Assembly: GCA_014381035.1 (NCBI GenBank)
Contig: JACMIS010000637.1
Location: 1 to 7,614 of the forward strand
Length of the DNA: 7,614 bases
Source of the DNA: Armatimonadota bacterium
GTDB lineage: Bacteria > Armatimonadota > Armatimonadia > Armatimonadales > Armatimonadaceae
Reading direction: 5' to 3'
The stretch's first letter is position 1, and every line of letters begins with the position of its first letter. The notes under the pieces were generated by a model. That model did no database searches and had not been told where the DNA came from. It was given only the letters and a program-made list of their open reading frames with translations. The position numbers and the translations under genes were made by a program. This document shows positions 1 through 5,372 of the stretch, piece by piece.

Positions 1-2667
1 CTGACGAACGCGCAGGGGACTGTCAACTACCGTTGGCGGGTGTACGAGAAAAGCAACGAGTTCCCCGGCACGCTGATACCCCAGGCCGAAGGCGGCTGGG
101 CGCAGAACCTCGTCTACACCGTACCCCCGGAGCGCCTGGGCAAGCGTATCTATTTCTCCTGCGACGTGTACGACAGCAACACGGTTGACGGGGTGAGCCG
201 GTTCAACGTCATCGGCGCTTTCAACAGCCTGGGCGGGTACGGCGATCTGTACCAGGGCGAGGTGGAGACGGCGCACAGCAACTCCCTCAAACTCAAAGCT
301 TTCGTACCCGGCAAGCCCTCCTTCACGGACGCCGTGATGCTCCAGAAAGGCAACCTTTCGACCGGTCGCGTTTTCGTGACTGTGGCGGGAGACAGCCTTT
401 CCACCCAGGGGGCCGTGGGTTCAAGCTTCATGGAGAACGCCTACGCGCTCGCGTTCCAGGCCGCGCTCGGAACACGCCTCGTGGTTATGAACACCAGGGG
501 TGTTTCCGGCTACACGTGGAAGGAATGGGCCAAGGGCAACGCGGCGGCGAGATACCCTCTCCTGATGTCGGACGCCGATTTCTACATGGCAAACCGGCTG
601 CCGGGGGACAAGTTCCTGATCTCCATGTGTCTCGGCCAGAACAACTGGCTAAACGTAGAGCCGGTGGACGAACCCGCCCGAATCCAGCAGTTCTACAACG
701 ACCTTTCCGCCGACCTGCTCGCGAAAGGTTTGGTTCCGAACGACTTCGTGCTCGTCAACCACGCGCCTTGGGGGAGCTACAGCACGCAGCAGGCGCGTTT
801 CGATTACGGGACGGGGGCTTACGTCAACACGCCTGACCCCTACCGCGAGTTGTACATTTCGATGGACACCCAGGCGAACCGGGATAAGCGGGTGTTCTTG
901 GGGCAGACGGATGGGCAAGCGGTGATGGGGTCGAACGTGTCCAAGTCGGACGGCGTCCACCCGCTGCTCGGCACGGCTGGCGAGCCCCTTCGTGCGGAAA
1001 TGAGCCGCAACCGGGTGGCGAAGGATATGGAGGTTTTGGGCGGATTGTACGCGGCCATCCCGGCTACGGCGTTCACACTCACAGGCCCGTCTGGGGGCGC
1101 TAAAGGCGTCGCGTCCGGCAACTTCACCGTCAAGCCGAATAACGACACCTATACAGGTACGTTCACGCCAACTCCCGTCGCGGGCGTGGTCTTCTCCCCA
1201 GCGACATTGACTTGGACAGGCGATTCGGCGGCAAAAACGTTCACGGCGACGCCATCCACGGTGGGTGTGAAAAGCATAAACGGCACGTTCAACCCGGCTT
1301 TGACGCCCCCAACTGCCGTATCGTACAACTCACAGGACGCGACGGCACCGGGGGTGACTTCGGTCACGGTCAATCAGGCGGGCGACTTAATAACTATCGT
1401 CGCATCTGACGCGGACACCCCGCCTGTTCTGCCGGTATCGAACGTGCTTGGTTTTGCAATCTCCGGCGGGCACAACCTGACGGGCGGGACAAGGCCGACC
1501 GCAGGGACATTCACGTACTCGGTCTCTCCGGTGGTCCTTGTGGGCGAGACCCTGACCTACTCGTACAACAGCGTGACCGGAAACGTTACGGACTCGGCAT
1601 CACCGGCGAATCCCCTGGCGACAATAGCCTCTGGCAACGTGGTCAACAATTCGCAGGTGCCCAATCCCGGGATTTCCGGCGTCGTCGTCTCGCCTAATTC
1701 GGCAAATGTGGCGGGTGGCGCGACACAACAGTTCACTGCGAACGTTGCGGCGCAGGGCGGGGCATCGACCGCAGTCACATGGGAAGCCAACCTCGGCACC
1801 ATTAGTTCGACCGGGCTTTTCACCGCCCCCGCCGGCATCGTAGGCACGGCGCAAACGATACAGGGCCTTGCGAGAAGTACGTTCAACAGCAACGTCACCG
1901 GATCGTTCACGGTTACGGTGCCCGCGCTACCGGCCCAGCCGCTACCCGTTGTGGCGACTCCCACGATTGAGCCGAATGGCGGCACGTTCACCGCCGCGCG
2001 ATTAGTCACTCTCGCCTGCCCTACGGCGAACGCGCTGATGTTCTACACGACTAATAACGATCCGCCGACGCCGGCAAGCACGCCCTACACCGGCCCGTTC
2101 TCGGTGTCCGCTACGACAATCATCCGTGTACTCGCGACGAAAGCCGGATCCACGAATTCGGCTATCGCAAGCGCGACGATCACGATCACGCCCCCGACCA
2201 CGGGAGGCGGTGGGCTGACACAAGCAGACATCGACGCGATTGTGGCAGCCCTGGTCGCCGCGATCGGAAGCACCGCCGTCCGGATCAGCGCCCCGATCCG
2301 CCTCACCGACGCCGACGGATCCGCGGTGGGCACCAGCAACGGCGGTCGGATCTCGCTAAGGACGGGGGACGCGGGCAAGGTGCTCGATTTCAAGGTCTAC
2401 GACGCGAATGACCGCCCGGTACCGCTCGCGGGCGCGACCGCCACGTTCACCATGTCGCAGATCTCCGGAATCAAATCGGTGACCGGCCCGGCGGCGCTGG
2501 TGCTCGATCCCGAGTACGGTCTGTTGTTCCGATACGTGCTCGCCACCGACGGGACCGACACCGACACGGCGGGAATCTACACCATCGGCCTGCAAATCAC
2601 CTGGGCGTCCGGCTGCGTCGAGGGCCTGCCCGACAGCGGCAACATCATCGCCGAAGTTCGATCCTGA
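1..2667 (+). CDS. Large SGNH/GDSL-esterase tail-fibre-like protein, 5' end missing
   Basis: The frame is open from base 1, so the gene begins upstream; residues here count from the GTG at 40. SGNH hydrolase signatures appear in the right order: GDSL with nucleophile Ser119, a Gly in the NTRGVSG stretch (154-157), GQNN at 199-202, and D304/H307 in DGVHP completing the triad. Next come two Ig-like beta modules (about 345-430 and 434-542), a BIG2-like module (545-632), a module matching the chitobiase/beta-hexosaminidase C-terminal pattern (638-717), a PTTGGGG hinge with a short helix, and a C-terminal beta domain (748-875). The pattern GDAGKVLDFKVYD..LAGATATFTM in that last domain recalls phage baseplate/tail N-terminal domains. 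SGNH esterases in tail proteins (phage G7C gp63.1) deacetylate surface polysaccharide, so a similar role on host glycan is inferred. A large extracellular bacterial esterase is the alternative. The SGNH call is strong; the tail-fibre role is moderate. Confidence 0.8.
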   Translation: MTNAQGTVNYRWRVYEKSNEFPGTLIPQAEGGWAQNLVYTVPPERLGKRIYFSCDVYDSNTVDGVSRFNVIGAFNSLGGYGDLYQGEVETAHSNSLKLKAFVPGKPSFTDAVMLQKGNLSTGRVFVTVAGDSLSTQGAVGSSFMENAYALAFQAALGTRLVVMNTRGVSGYTWKEWAKGNAAARYPLLMSDADFYMANRLPGDKFLISMCLGQNNWLNVEPVDEPARIQQFYNDLSADLLAKGLVPNDFVLVNHAPWGSYSTQQARFDYGTGAYVNTPDPYRELYISMDTQANRDKRVFLGQTDGQAVMGSNVSKSDGVHPLLGTAGEPLRAEMSRNRVAKDMEVLGGLYAAIPATAFTLTGPSGGAKGVASGNFTVKPNNDTYTGTFTPTPVAGVVFSPATLTWTGDSAAKTFTATPSTVGVKSINGTFNPALTPPTAVSYNSQDATAPGVTSVTVNQAGDLITIVASDADTPPVLPVSNVLGFAISGGHNLTGGTRPTAGTFTYSVSPVVLVGETLTYSYNSVTGNVTDSASPANPLATIASGNVVNNSQVPNPGISGVVVSPNSANVAGGATQQFTANVAAQGGASTAVTWEANLGTISSTGLFTAPAGIVGTAQTIQGLARSTFNSNVTGSFTVTVPALPAQPLPVVATPTIEPNGGTFTAARLVTLACPTANALMFYTTNNDPPTPASTPYTGPFSVSATTIIRVLATKAGSTNSAIASATITITPPTTGGGGLTQADIDAIVAALVAAIGSTAVRISAPIRLTDADGSAVGTSNGGRISLRTGDAGKVLDFKVYDANDRPVPLAGATATFTMSQISGIKSVTGPAALVLDPEYGLLFRYVLATDGTDTDTAGIYTIGLQITWASGCVEGLPDSGNIIAEVRS

Positions 2668-2672
2668 AAGGA
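2666..2672 (+). promoter_or_regulatory. Shine-Dalgarno motif overlapping upstream stop codon
   Basis: GAAAGGA lies 5 nt before the ATG at 2678 and shares bases with the TGA at 2665-2667. This favours translational coupling of the small membrane protein to the tail-like gene. Confidence 0.7.
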
Positions 2673-2677
2673 CCTCC

Positions 2678-3064
2678 ATGTCAGCCCCGTCAGCCCCTTT
2701 GACCGAACCCGAGTTATTACGGCGCGAGCCCGTCCGCATACTTGCCGACCCATCGCTACACACTCCCGAGATCGGGTACTTCTCCCTCCCGTCCACGCGC
2801 TGGGACATCATCAAGTTCCTTTGCGTCCCCGTGATCAGCGTCGCGTGGGCGCTGATCGTGATGTGGTTCGCGCAGGTCGCCCAGGCGCAGAACCAGGGGA
2901 CCACGGACGGCAAGATCGCGCAGTTCCAGGCGGCCAAAGAGATACGGATCGAGCAGATCGCGGTCATCCAAACTACGCAGGCGGCTCAGGCAAAGGACAT
3001 CGCGGACATCAAACGTGGTCAGGAGCGGATCGAGGATCTTCTGCTAGCCCGTCTCCCGCGATAG
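2678..3064 (+). CDS. Small single-pass membrane protein with C-terminal coiled coil (spanin- or holin-accessory-like)
   Basis: This 128-residue protein starts 10 nt after the stop of the tail-like gene. Its SD motif GAAAGGA (2666-2672) overlaps that stop codon, so the two are very likely co-transcribed. An N-terminal polar segment of about 43 residues precedes one hydrophobic helix (about 44-66, IIKFLCVPVISVAWALIVMW). A Gln/Ala-rich amphipathic region (78-125, with Ile/Leu spacing as in IEQIAVIQ and ADIKRGQERIEDLLL) is likely a coiled coil. One helix plus a coiled coil resembles inner-membrane spanin subunits and XhlA-type lysis accessory proteins, although in XhlA the membrane segment is C-terminal. 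No lipoprotein partner gene is visible. The position between the tail protein and the holin-like gene supports a lysis role, but the function is inferred. Confidence 0.75.
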   Translation: MSAPSAPLTEPELLRREPVRILADPSLHTPEIGYFSLPSTRWDIIKFLCVPVISVAWALIVMWFAQVAQAQNQGTTDGKIAQFQAAKEIRIEQIAVIQTTQAAQAKDIADIKRGQERIEDLLLARLPR

Positions 3065-3105
3065 TGGAGAACACTTTCTGAGGCATCAAGCGATGGCTCG
3101 CATCG

Positions 3106-3378
3106 CTAGGGAAAGCCTGACCCGGGGCCGCGTCGCGGACGCCGGGCGACCTCGAGTAGCGCGGCGGCGAGAATATCCTTGCAGCACTGCGCTTCGGCCT
3201 CCGAGCGAAATCCCTTCACGCGCCGTTCCCGGAGGTGATGCTCTTGAGCGTCGGCCGCGCCGGACACCCGGTAACCGGCGAGCACGACCCACTCATCTCC
3301 GCACCGCTTTACCCTCAGCACGCAATCGCTGCGCGAGCCATCGCTTTGCACCGTCGGTGCATAAGGTTGTATCCACAC
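3106..3378 (-). CDS. Small hypothetical protein, antisense within the late-gene module
   Basis: This 90-codon frame (GTG start at 3378, TAG at 3106-3108) fills an otherwise gene-free 344-bp gap. Its third codon positions are about 70% G/C, as in the neighbouring genes, and the competing + strand frame is an implausible Arg/Pro-rich sequence. The protein has a beta-rich core (LRVKRCGDEWVVLAGYRV), then a charged turn (EHHLRERRVKGFRSEAEA) and a helix (CKDILAAALLEVA). The 'VKGFRSEAEA' step from a strand to a helix is typical of small phage accessory proteins, but I recognise no family. A GGGGG run lies 9 nt before the GTG, and TATATAAT further upstream could be a -10 element. Its promoter region overlaps the ribosome-binding site of the divergent holin-like gene, so the two could interfere. 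It may be a spurious frame. Confidence 0.5.
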   Translation of the reverse strand: MWIQPYAPTVQSDGSRSDCVLRVKRCGDEWVVLAGYRVSGAADAQEHHLRERRVKGFRSEAEAQCCKDILAAALLEVARRPRRGPGSGFP

Positions 3379-3392
3379 GTTTGTTTACCCCC

Positions 3393-3399
3393 GAAAGGA
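3393..3399 (+). promoter_or_regulatory. Shine-Dalgarno motif fixing the start of the holin-like gene
   Basis: GAAAGGA lies 9 nt before the ATG at 3409 and is the same motif used by the gene at 2678. It favours 3409 over in-frame starts further upstream, the furthest at 3235, which would overlap the antisense gene and add an unlikely polar extension. Confidence 0.65.
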
Positions 3400-3406
3400 T
3401 TATATA
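3399..3406 (-). promoter_or_regulatory. Possible -10 element for the antisense small gene
   Basis: On the - strand this reads TATATAAT, preceded by TGC, which resembles an extended -10. No good -35 hexamer is visible at 16-18 bp. It sits 21 nt before the GTG at 3378 and lies within the leader of the divergent gene at 3409. Confidence 0.3.
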
Positions 3407-3408
3407 GC

Positions 3409-3849
3409 ATGATCGACAAGATGTTCTTTCTTCTGTTTTCGTCGCTTTGGAGTGTCGCACGTGCGCTCCCGGCACACGCGAAAGCCCTCTTCCTGATCTA
3501 TTTCTCCGACTTCCGCGTGGTCGAGTTCACCGCGGCCGTCGGAGCGGCGTTCGCCGCCGTGAACGAGTTCTGTGCGCGCATCGGGATCCCGGACGCGAAG
3601 GCGCACCAGATCGCGCTGTTCGGCGCGGCGATCGCCGCTTTTTGTTTCATCCGCAACCCCAAAACCAAAGATTGGAGCACCGAACCTGATGGCGACGCCA
3701 CGCAAGTCCCCTCTGATAATGAGACCGCCCCCGGAGCCGGATCCGCTGGAATCCTGGCATCAGGAACTGCTAATCAGGCAGTGTACGCAGTCGAAAAGTC
3801 ATCTACCCGAGTTAGCAGAGTTATACGCAATCCCGAACGGGGGCTTTAG
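3409..3849 (+). CDS. Holin-like small membrane protein
   Basis: The protein has 146 residues. Hydrophobic segments lie at about 5-20 (MFFLLFSSLWSVARAL), 24-33, 36-53 (VVEFTAAVGAAFAAVNEF) and 66-82 (HQIALFGAAIAAFCFI), and a charged NPKTKDW turn follows. Small size, Ala/Gly-rich helices, a short loop containing GIPDAKAH and a charged tail fit phage holins, which form pores in the inner membrane at the end of infection. No specific family is assigned. Residues from about 94 onward are encoded where the nuclease gene overlaps in another frame; this tail is low-complexity (SDNETAPGAGSAG) and may be functionally loose. It lies downstream of the coiled-coil membrane protein and upstream of the murein enzyme, as expected for a lysis cassette. 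Confidence 0.65.
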   Translation: MIDKMFFLLFSSLWSVARALPAHAKALFLIYFSDFRVVEFTAAVGAAFAAVNEFCARIGIPDAKAHQIALFGAAIAAFCFIRNPKTKDWSTEPDGDATQVPSDNETAPGAGSAGILASGTANQAVYAVEKSSTRVSRVIRNPERGL

Positions 3850-4207
3850 ATACAAAGCGACGGCGGCGGCGATGCAGCGCCAGGGCGTGAAAGCCGGGAT
3901 CCCGGATCTCGCCCTGGACATCCCCCGGCGCGGCTATCACGGCCTGAAGATCGAAATGAAACGGTACCGGACCGGGCGCGTGGAAGAGGAGCAGTCGAAG
4001 CGGCTCGCCAGGAACGCGAAGGACGGCTACCGTGCCATCGTCTGCTGGGGATGGCTAGCCGCCTGGGAAGAGGTCCTCTGGTATCTCGGCCGGGAAGATC
4101 TCCTGATCCCGTCACACCACGTCACCACAAATATCGTCGCCGCTTACCCCGCCTCCCCGTTCTGGCAACGCAGACGCGGTCAAACGCAAGCGCGGTTATC
4201 CGGTTAA
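3689..4207 (+). CDS. VRR-NUC domain nuclease (PD-(D/E)XK fold)
   Basis: The 172-residue protein carries the phage VRR-NUC pattern: PELAELYAIPNGG (40-52), then GVKAGIPDLALDIPRRGYHGLKIEMK (66-91). The metal-binding residues are D73, E89 and K91, with Q102 (EEEQ) following. VRR-NUC proteins are nucleases of the PD-(D/E)XK superfamily, and stand-alone phage forms are thought to act on branched or nicked DNA. The ATG at 3689 is chosen because GGAG (3674-3677) lies 11 nt upstream; the in-frame ATG at 3719 has no SD. Homology-like sequence begins near residue 22, so either start preserves the domain. The gene overlaps the holin-like frame by 161 nt, and its stop codon lies inside a hairpin arm. Lying among lysis genes is odd for a DNA enzyme, though late nucleases acting in packaging are known in phages. 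Confidence 0.85.
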   Translation: MATPRKSPLIMRPPPEPDPLESWHQELLIRQCTQSKSHLPELAELYAIPNGGFRYKATAAAMQRQGVKAGIPDLALDIPRRGYHGLKIEMKRYRTGRVEEEQSKRLARNAKDGYRAIVCWGWLAAWEEVLWYLGREDLLIPSHHVTTNIVAAYPASPFWQRRRGQTQARLSG

Positions 4208-4227
4208 TCGGATAACTGATTAACCGG
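4193..4227 (+). repeat. Two mutually exclusive hairpins at the end of the nuclease gene
   Basis: Hairpin A pairs GTTATCCG (4195-4202) with CGGATAAC (4209-4216) around a 6-nt loop and extends by G·U and C-G pairs to 4193/4218. Hairpin B pairs CCGGTTAATC (4200-4209) with GATTAACCGG (4218-4227) around an 8-nt loop. They share 4200-4216 and cannot form together. The nuclease stop codon (4205-4207) is inside both. There is no U-tract, so this is not a standard terminator; an RNA switch or a DNA operator are the options. Confidence 0.7.
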
Positions 4228-4230
4228 TTA

Positions 4231-4244
4231 TGTCAGAAATGACA
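4231..4244 (+). repeat. Small hairpin with GAAA tetraloop
   Basis: TGTCA-GAAA-TGACA is a perfect 5-bp stem closed by a GNRA-type loop, 3 nt after the larger inverted repeat. Alone it would be weak; with its neighbours it suggests a structured leader or a binding site. Confidence 0.5.
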
Positions 4245-4267
4245 TTTCTTATTCCATTTCTTATTCC
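4244..4267 (+). repeat. Tandem 12-bp direct repeat
   Basis: ATTTCTTATTCC occurs twice back to back (4244-4255 and 4256-4267). It is AT-rich and pyrimidine-rich, in contrast to the GC-rich genes on either side. It could be a protein-binding pair or a simple duplication. Confidence 0.65.
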
Positions 4268-4271
4268 AATT

Positions 4272-4335
4272 GCGAAAGTGCTCCGCACTTTACGCGATAC
4301 GTTCACTTCGCGAAAGAGCGGAAACCCGTTTCCGC
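4272..4335 (+). repeat. Two further hairpins upstream of the murein-enzyme gene
   Basis: At 4272-4295, GCG-AAAGTGC pairs with GCACTTT-A-CGC around a TCC loop (7 bp, a bulged A, then 3 bp). At 4318-4335, GCGGAAA pairs with TTTCCGC around CCCG (7 bp). Between them is the palindrome TTCGCGAA (4307-4314). Together with the elements at 4193-4267 they make most of the 174-nt gap foldable. Confidence 0.6.
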
Positions 4336-4366
4336 AGAGCGGACGACCGCAGTGTTTCGCATTCAC

Positions 4367-4371
4367 AGGAG
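4367..4371 (+). promoter_or_regulatory. Shine-Dalgarno motif of the murein-enzyme gene
   Basis: AGGAG ends 10 nt before the ATG at 4382. This selects 4382 rather than the in-frame ATG at 4352 or the later one at 4391. Confidence 0.6.
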
Positions 4372-4381
4372 CCCGAAATCA

Positions 4382-4966
4382 ATGAGCAAAATGCTCCCCT
4401 CCTCGCGTCCCCAGATCAGCCGGGCGCGGACGCTGGAAATCCTCAAACAGAACGGCATCGATCTCGCCGTAGTCAAACTTGCGATCATCGGGATCAGGGG
4501 CTATTACCTCGACACGATGGGCGCGCCGGGAAAGAACGACCGGGGCGTGTATGACGACTGCATCGTGGTGATCACGGACAAGGTTCATTTCGCCTTCAAC
4601 GCGAATACGGATCCGTCTTCGTTCCGTCCGCGCACGAAATCGAAGCAGGGGATGGCGACGCTCGAAGTCGGCGTGCACTGGTACCGGCGCGGCAACCACG
4701 GGATCTCGCGACCGGGCGGCGGCTACCCCGCGTTCCGGCCCGCAAACCCGGAAGAGAAGCTCCCGGTGAGCCGCGACGGCGAACCCGGCACATCCTGGGG
4801 TATCGCGATCAACATCCACCGCGGCTCGCTAAGCAGCACGTCGAGCGAAGGCTGTCAGACGCTCTATCCGCCCCAGTGGAACGAGTTCAAGAAGCTGGTC
4901 GACGGCGAGATGACGCGGACCGGGGTGAGCAGATTCCCGTACGTGCTCGTCGCCGAGAGACGGTGA
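4382..4966 (+). CDS. L,D-transpeptidase (YkuD)-like murein enzyme, probable phage lysis protein
   Basis: This 194-residue protein belongs by pattern to a phage family marked by an N-terminal GIRGYYLDTMGAPGKNDRG block, a middle AFNANTDPS...MATLEVGVHWYRRGNHG block, and a C-terminal INIHRGS....TSSEGCQT block. The last block matches the active-site layout of YkuD L,D-transpeptidases (His, then S-x-G-Cys), giving His146 and nucleophile Cys158. Such enzymes join or cut peptide stems of peptidoglycan. No signal peptide or wall-binding repeat is visible, so export would depend on the holin-like protein. Placed last in the + strand lysis region, it is the best endolysin candidate here. Whether it cleaves or cross-links cannot be judged from sequence, and a non-lytic role is possible. 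It is preceded by the hairpin-rich gap and followed by the candidate small RNA and terminator. Confidence 0.7.
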   Translation: MSKMLPSSRPQISRARTLEILKQNGIDLAVVKLAIIGIRGYYLDTMGAPGKNDRGVYDDCIVVITDKVHFAFNANTDPSSFRPRTKSKQGMATLEVGVHWYRRGNHGISRPGGGYPAFRPANPEEKLPVSRDGEPGTSWGIAINIHRGSLSSTSSEGCQTLYPPQWNEFKKLVDGEMTRTGVSRFPYVLVAERR

Positions 4967-5005
4967 AACAGGGCAAACAAATTTTTTTCTTCGGCGCGGG
5001 CCTCG

Positions 5006-5014
5006 TGTTACAAT
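5006..5014 (+). promoter_or_regulatory. Extended -10 promoter
   Basis: TGT followed by TACAAT (5009-5014) matches an extended -10 element. The -35 region is only a T-rich stretch (4982-4991), which extended -10 promoters tolerate. The start of transcription would fall near 5020-5021, at or next to an ATG. The following bases AGCG are also found after the -10 of the - strand operon. Confidence 0.5.
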
Positions 5015-5019
5015 AGCGC

Positions 5020-5049
5020 ATGATCTCCTTTTCTCTCCACGTCGCGTAA
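5020..5049 (+). CDS. Possible 9-residue leaderless peptide (MISFSLHVA)
   Basis: ATG at 5020 lies 5 nt after the -10 hexamer, so it could be the first codon of a leaderless transcript; TAA at 5047-5049 runs into the hairpin that starts at 5048. There is no SD. The arrangement of short frame, hairpin and terminator resembles a leader-attenuator, but no + strand gene follows before the - strand operon. Such a short frame can easily arise by chance. Confidence 0.2.
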   Translation: MISFSLHVA

Positions 5050-5079
5050 ACACTTCATGGCGCGAGCCATGAAGTGTTT
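5048..5079. repeat. Perfect 14-bp inverted repeat with GCGA loop
   Basis: AAACACTTCATGGC (5048-5061) pairs with GCCATGAAGTGTTT (5066-5079) around GCGA, a GNRA tetraloop. No U-tract follows, so it is not a terminator by itself. It is likely the body of the candidate small RNA or a dimeric protein-binding site. Confidence 0.75.
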
Positions 5080-5095
5080 CGCAAGCTATAGTGGG

Positions 5096-5127
5096 AAGCC
5101 CCTCTCGAATTGAGAGGGGCTTTTTCT
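5096..5127 (+). terminator. Intrinsic terminator closing the + strand late unit
   Basis: AAGCCCCTCTC (5096-5106) pairs with GAGAGGGGCTT (5112-5122) around GAATT, followed by TTTTTCTT on the + strand. This is a textbook Rho-independent terminator for the lysis genes and/or the candidate small RNA. It touches the stop codon of the - strand gene; read from that side the stem is followed only by TTCCC, so it would work poorly for the - strand operon. Confidence 0.9.
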
Positions 5128-5372
5128 TATGCGGGTTCGCCCTGATCCCAACCATCAGGCAGTCTCGCGTAACAAACCCATTCGTTGTATTTGCCGAAGC
5201 GCGGTTCGTCGAACCTTACCCCGCCGCCGAGCGACATTTCGATCAGGGTGGCTATCGCCTTTAGTTTCTCTTTATCCGGATGCGTGAGGCGGATGCAGCC
5301 CCGGTGCGGTTGATCCGAATCGATTTGCGAAAACGAGTTTTCGCGGGAAGGCGATCGGGCACTACGCCGCAT
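5127..5372 (-). CDS. Small hypothetical protein with RENSFSQ and LTHPD motifs, last gene of operon
   Basis: The protein has 81 residues. Its ATG directly follows the TAG of the exonuclease gene with no gap, and a GGGAAGGGA stretch just upstream, inside that gene's end, serves as SD; translational coupling is expected. The N-terminus is basic (MRRSARSPSR). The segment RENSFSQ (10-16) is encoded by a 21-nt palindromic repeat also found in the gene at 6597, and both proteins carry LTHPD further on (29-33 here). The rest is a predicted helix (KEKLKAIATLIEMSL, 35-48) and a beta-like tail with KYNEWVCYARLPDGW. No family is recognised. Its stop codon overlaps the terminator of the opposite strand. 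Confidence 0.7.
   Translation of the reverse strand: MRRSARSPSRENSFSQIDSDQPHRGCIRLTHPDKEKLKAIATLIEMSLGGGVRFDEPRFGKYNEWVCYARLPDGWDQGEPA
5325..5345. repeat. Copy 1 of a 21-nt palindromic repeat
   Basis: The core GCGAAAAC-GA-GTTTTCGC is a perfect 8-bp inverted repeat with a 2-nt centre. All 21 nt are identical to 6720-6740. On the - strand it encodes RENSFSQ in the 81-residue protein. Confidence 0.9.

Larger units (their letters stand above)
3065..3408. other. Gap on the + strand between the two membrane-protein genes
   Basis: No convincing + strand gene lies here; the + frames are Arg-rich and lack SD motifs. The stretch holds the candidate - strand gene 3106-3378, a 7-bp hairpin over that gene's stop codon (AGCGATG/CATCGCT, 3089-3107, no U-tract), and a 14-bp inverted repeat (3088-3101 and 3333-3346). 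Confidence 0.6.
5020..5127 (+). ncRNA. Candidate small RNA of about 105 nt
   Basis: Predicted from the extended -10 element just upstream, a pyrimidine-rich single-stranded 5' part (CTCCTTTTCTCTCC, 5024-5037), a 14-bp hairpin (5048-5079) and a strong intrinsic terminator (5096-5127). The C/U-rich stretch is roughly complementary to the GAAAGGA ribosome-binding sites at 2666 and 3393, so an anti-SD function is conceivable; this is speculation. No known RNA family is recognised. The alternative is a leader with a 9-codon peptide. Confidence 0.4.

Noticed and set aside
2356..2967. - strand open frame of 203 codons over the tail protein end and small membrane protein
   Set aside because: It crosses two well-supported + strand genes, has no SD and shows no recognisable motif.
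3089..3107. 7-bp hairpin AGCGATG/CATCGCT as a terminator
   Set aside because: No U-tract on either strand; the stem is short.
3093..3407. + strand open frame of 104 codons between the membrane-protein genes
   Set aside because: Arg/Pro-rich composition, no SD and no motif; the opposite strand gives a more protein-like product.
3235..3408. Upstream extension of the holin-like gene to an earlier start
   Set aside because: GAAAGGA 9 nt before the ATG at 3409 and the hydrophobic N-terminus MIDKMFFLLF support 3409; the extension is polar and overlaps the antisense gene.
3656..3665. Programmed frameshift fusing the holin-like protein to the nuclease
   Set aside because: CCCCAAAACC is a weak slippery site with no obvious downstream stimulator, and the nuclease has its own start and GGAG motif. 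It is kept only as an alternative for the overlap.
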